A stretch of DNA of 64,000 bases from NCBI RefSeq assembly GCF_021654775.1, contig NZ_AP025343.1:3067501-3131500 (forward strand). The letters run 5' to 3'. The first letter of the stretch is position 1, and each line of letters begins with the position of its first letter. Positions 63,301 through 64,000 of this stretch are shown here, piece by piece. This stretch comes from Paenibacillus azoreducens. Lineage in GTDB: Bacteria; Bacillota; Bacilli; Paenibacillales; Paenibacillaceae. The notes under the pieces were generated by a model. That model searched no databases and was not told the DNA's origin. It worked only from the letters and a program-made list of their open reading frames with translations. The position numbers were made by a program, and so were the translations under genes.

Positions 63301-63830
63301 ACCCTGAAAATACGTCGAAGGCGCTTCATACCTTTACGTTCCCACGGCAGAATGTCGCACCGTTCCTCTGCCTGGCCGACTTCCTGAAATCGGTTGACAG
63401 CGGACAGATGGATTATGTTGGATTTTTGGTGGTGACGGCTGGCCAAGGCATCTCCAAGCTTTCATCCGAGTGGAAAGATCAAGGCGATTACCTCCGTTCG
63501 CATGCCCTTCAATCGGTTGCGCTCGAAACGGCTGAGGCGTTAGCGGAACGTGTGCACCATATTATGCGGGACAGTTGGGGCATCCCGGACCCGGCGGATA
63601 TGACCATGAAGCAGCGCCACGGGGCCCGCTATCAAGGCATCCGCGTTTCTTTCGGTTATCCTGCTTGTCCGGATCTTGAGGATCAGGAGCCGCTGTTTAA
63701 GCTGATGAAGCCGGAAGATATCGGCGTCCAGCTTACGGAAGGCTTTATGATGGAGCCGGAAGCTTCCGTGTCGGCGATGGTATTTGCCCATCCTGAAGCG
63801 CGTTACTTTAATGTAGATAAGGCAAAGTGA
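60387..63830 (+). CDS. metH: Cobalamin-dependent methionine synthase MetH
   Basis: A 1147-residue four-module enzyme moving a methyl group from methyltetrahydrofolate to homocysteine. Homocysteine domain (ILDGAMGTMIQ; zinc Cys in GLNCATG and GGCCGTTP). Folate domain (MVGERTNVLGSRKF, about 325-590). B12 cap and Rossmann domain with DVHDIGKN, whose His is the cobalt ligand (about 720). C-terminal AdoMet reactivation domain (HGARYQGIRVSFGYPACPD). ATG 60387 follows GGGGGGAGA. I see neither an S-box nor a cobalamin riboswitch in its 170-base leader. Confidence 0.97.
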   Translation: MNRPGLQELMKERILILDGAMGTMIQQVQLGPQDFGGEELEGCNEMLVLTRPDVIEGIHEKYLEAGADLIETNTFGATSVVLAEYDIPEKAREINLKAAEIARRAVDKFSTPDKPRYVIGAMGPTTKTLSVTGGVTFDELVNSYEEQALALIEGGADALLLETSQDTLNVKAGSIGIRQAIDKSGIALPIMISGTIEPMGTTLAGQNIEAFYISLEHLDPISVGLNCATGPEFMRDHIRSLSAMAKAAVSCYPNAGLPDENGNYHESPDSLARKMEDFAQQGWLNIAGGCCGTTPDHIRALAEVMSRYQPRPMVGTHAPSISGIEPVYIEQDNRPYMVGERTNVLGSRKFKRLIVEGKFEEASEIARAQVKNGAHVIDVCVQDPDRDEAVDMQQFLELVVKKVKVPLMIDTTDAEVIDLALKYSQGKAIINSINLEDGEEKFERVTPLIHKYGAAVVVGTIDETGQAIRREDKLKVAERSYNLLVNKYKLAPEDIIFDTLVFPVGTGDEQYIGSAKETIEGIRLIKEAMPECQTILGISNVSFGLPEAGREVLNSVFLYECTKAGLDYAIVNTEKLERYASIPEEERKLAEALIYDTNDETLAAFVAAFRNKKVEKKEKLSNLSLEERLASYVVEGSKEGLIPDLEAALQKYGPLEIINGPLMDGMAEVGRLFNNNELIVAEVLQSAEVMKASVSYLEQFMEKNESSVKGKMLLATVKGDVHDIGKNLVEIILSNNGYEIVNLGIKVAPETIIEAYRKEKADLIGLSGLLVKSAQQMVVTAQDLRKAGVDVPIMVGGAALTRKFTKTRIRPEYNGMVLYAKDAMDGLDLANKLMDPAQRSLMAEEMKAELAAMAAEEEKPRVLPELTRAAKSSVSTDVPVHIPPDLEQHIIRNYPINHIVPYMNMQMLLGHHLGLKGQVEQLLADGNEKAVELKATVDNLLNQAAEEGIIQAHAMYRFFPAQSRGNDIIIYDPENTSKALHTFTFPRQNVAPFLCLADFLKSVDSGQMDYVGFLVVTAGQGISKLSSEWKDQGDYLRSHALQSVALETAEALAERVHHIMRDSWGIPDPADMTMKQRHGARYQGIRVSFGYPACPDLEDQEPLFKLMKPEDIGVQLTEGFMMEPEASVSAMVFAHPEARYFNVDKAK

Positions 63831-63843
63831 TATACTATATCTT

Positions 63844-63927
63844 ATAGAGGTTGTTCAAAAAGTCCGCTTTTGATAAGAAAACCAATTTCTCGGTGCTGAA
63901 AACCGTCCTTTTTGAACACGCACTTAT
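63844..63927. repeat. Imperfect hairpin repeat with TTCAAAAAG arms
   Basis: TATA..GTTCAAAAAG (63853-63862 arm) and CTTTTTGAAC..TATA (63908-63917 arm) flank a loop of about 45 bases. Shares GTTCAAAAAGTCCGCTTTTG with the reverse complement of the element at 31842-31900. Same family, longer loop. Confidence 0.75.
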
Positions 63928-63944
63928 AGATAATGCGAGCAAAA

Positions 63945-63970
63945 AATCCTCCGATTCAGGAGGTTTTTTT
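63945..63970 (+). terminator. Terminator of metH
   Basis: CCTCC-GATTCA-GGAGG hairpin followed by seven T, 115 bases after the stop and just beyond the repeat. Confidence 0.85.
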
Positions 63971-64000
63971 GCCGCTGAAATCCGCATATTACATAAAACA

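Overview
The window looks like chromosome of an endospore-forming, low- to mid-GC Firmicute of the Paenibacillus type. The evidence is a cotE-mutS-mutL-(methyltransferase)-miaA-hfq ... spoVK-hflX-ynbB-glnR-glnA ... lexA-yneA-ynzC order close to that of Bacillus subtilis. Other signs are a YesM/YesN two-component pair beside a sugar ABC transporter, SLH-anchored enzymes, many TTG/GTG starts with strong AGGAGG sites, and several sporulation genes. This assignment is inferred from gene content and synteny, not from a search.

Region 1 (1-13.5 kb) is the accessory part and the main interest. It is the 3' portion of a large, one-directional RiPP gene cluster of the azol(in)e/dehydroamino-acid type. 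It has an E1-like/YcaO fusion cyclodehydratase with the diagnostic C-terminal PxPxP tail, and a stand-alone LanB-type glutamate-elimination domain. Two tandem modules each pair a SagB-type FMN dehydrogenase with a McbB-like zinc protein. They are followed by an ABC exporter, a coupled M20 metallopeptidase and a membrane protein. A second set of maturation genes closes the cluster: a reduced E1-like zinc protein, an RRE-E1-SagB three-domain fusion, and a fourth, degenerate SagB paralogue. In total there are one YcaO, five zinc E1-like domains and four SagB-like domains. No precursor peptide and no LanB glutamylation domain are visible, so the cluster must continue upstream of base 1.

Region 2 (13.6-22.4 kb) holds ordinary genes: a small membrane protein, YxcD-like, PadR, beta-carbonic anhydrase, a YqkB-like protein, M32 carboxypeptidase, an SsuABC/ThiXYZ-type ABC transporter and an aromatic-acid exporter family protein. 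Region 3 (22.4-41.7 kb) is the conserved core: cotE, a putative COOH-NH2 ligase, mutS, mutL, an RsmJ-like methyltransferase, miaA, hfq, a class A PBP, ntdP-like, ydcF-like, spoVK, hflX, ynbB, glnR and glnA. A clear GlnR operator and sigma-A promoter lie in front of glnRA.

Region 4 (41.7-44.6 kb) contains five tiny YjcZ-family sporulation genes, a degraded YmaF-like frame and a cation-efflux gene. Four of the five tiny genes carry near-identical sigma-K-type promoters with invariant spacing. Region 5 (44.7-55.9 kb) has a MarR regulator, an SLH-domain serine hydrolase, a repeat-bearing gap, a sugar ABC transporter with its YesM/YesN system and a second serine hydrolase. Region 6 (56.0-63.9 kb) has the divergent SOS pair lexA/yneA with LexA boxes, ynzC, a HAD phosphatase, a YtkA-like lipoprotein, mtnD and metH. 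It ends in a hairpin repeat whose core also occurs downstream of hfq. I see no rRNA, tRNA, CRISPR array, prophage or intact insertion sequence.
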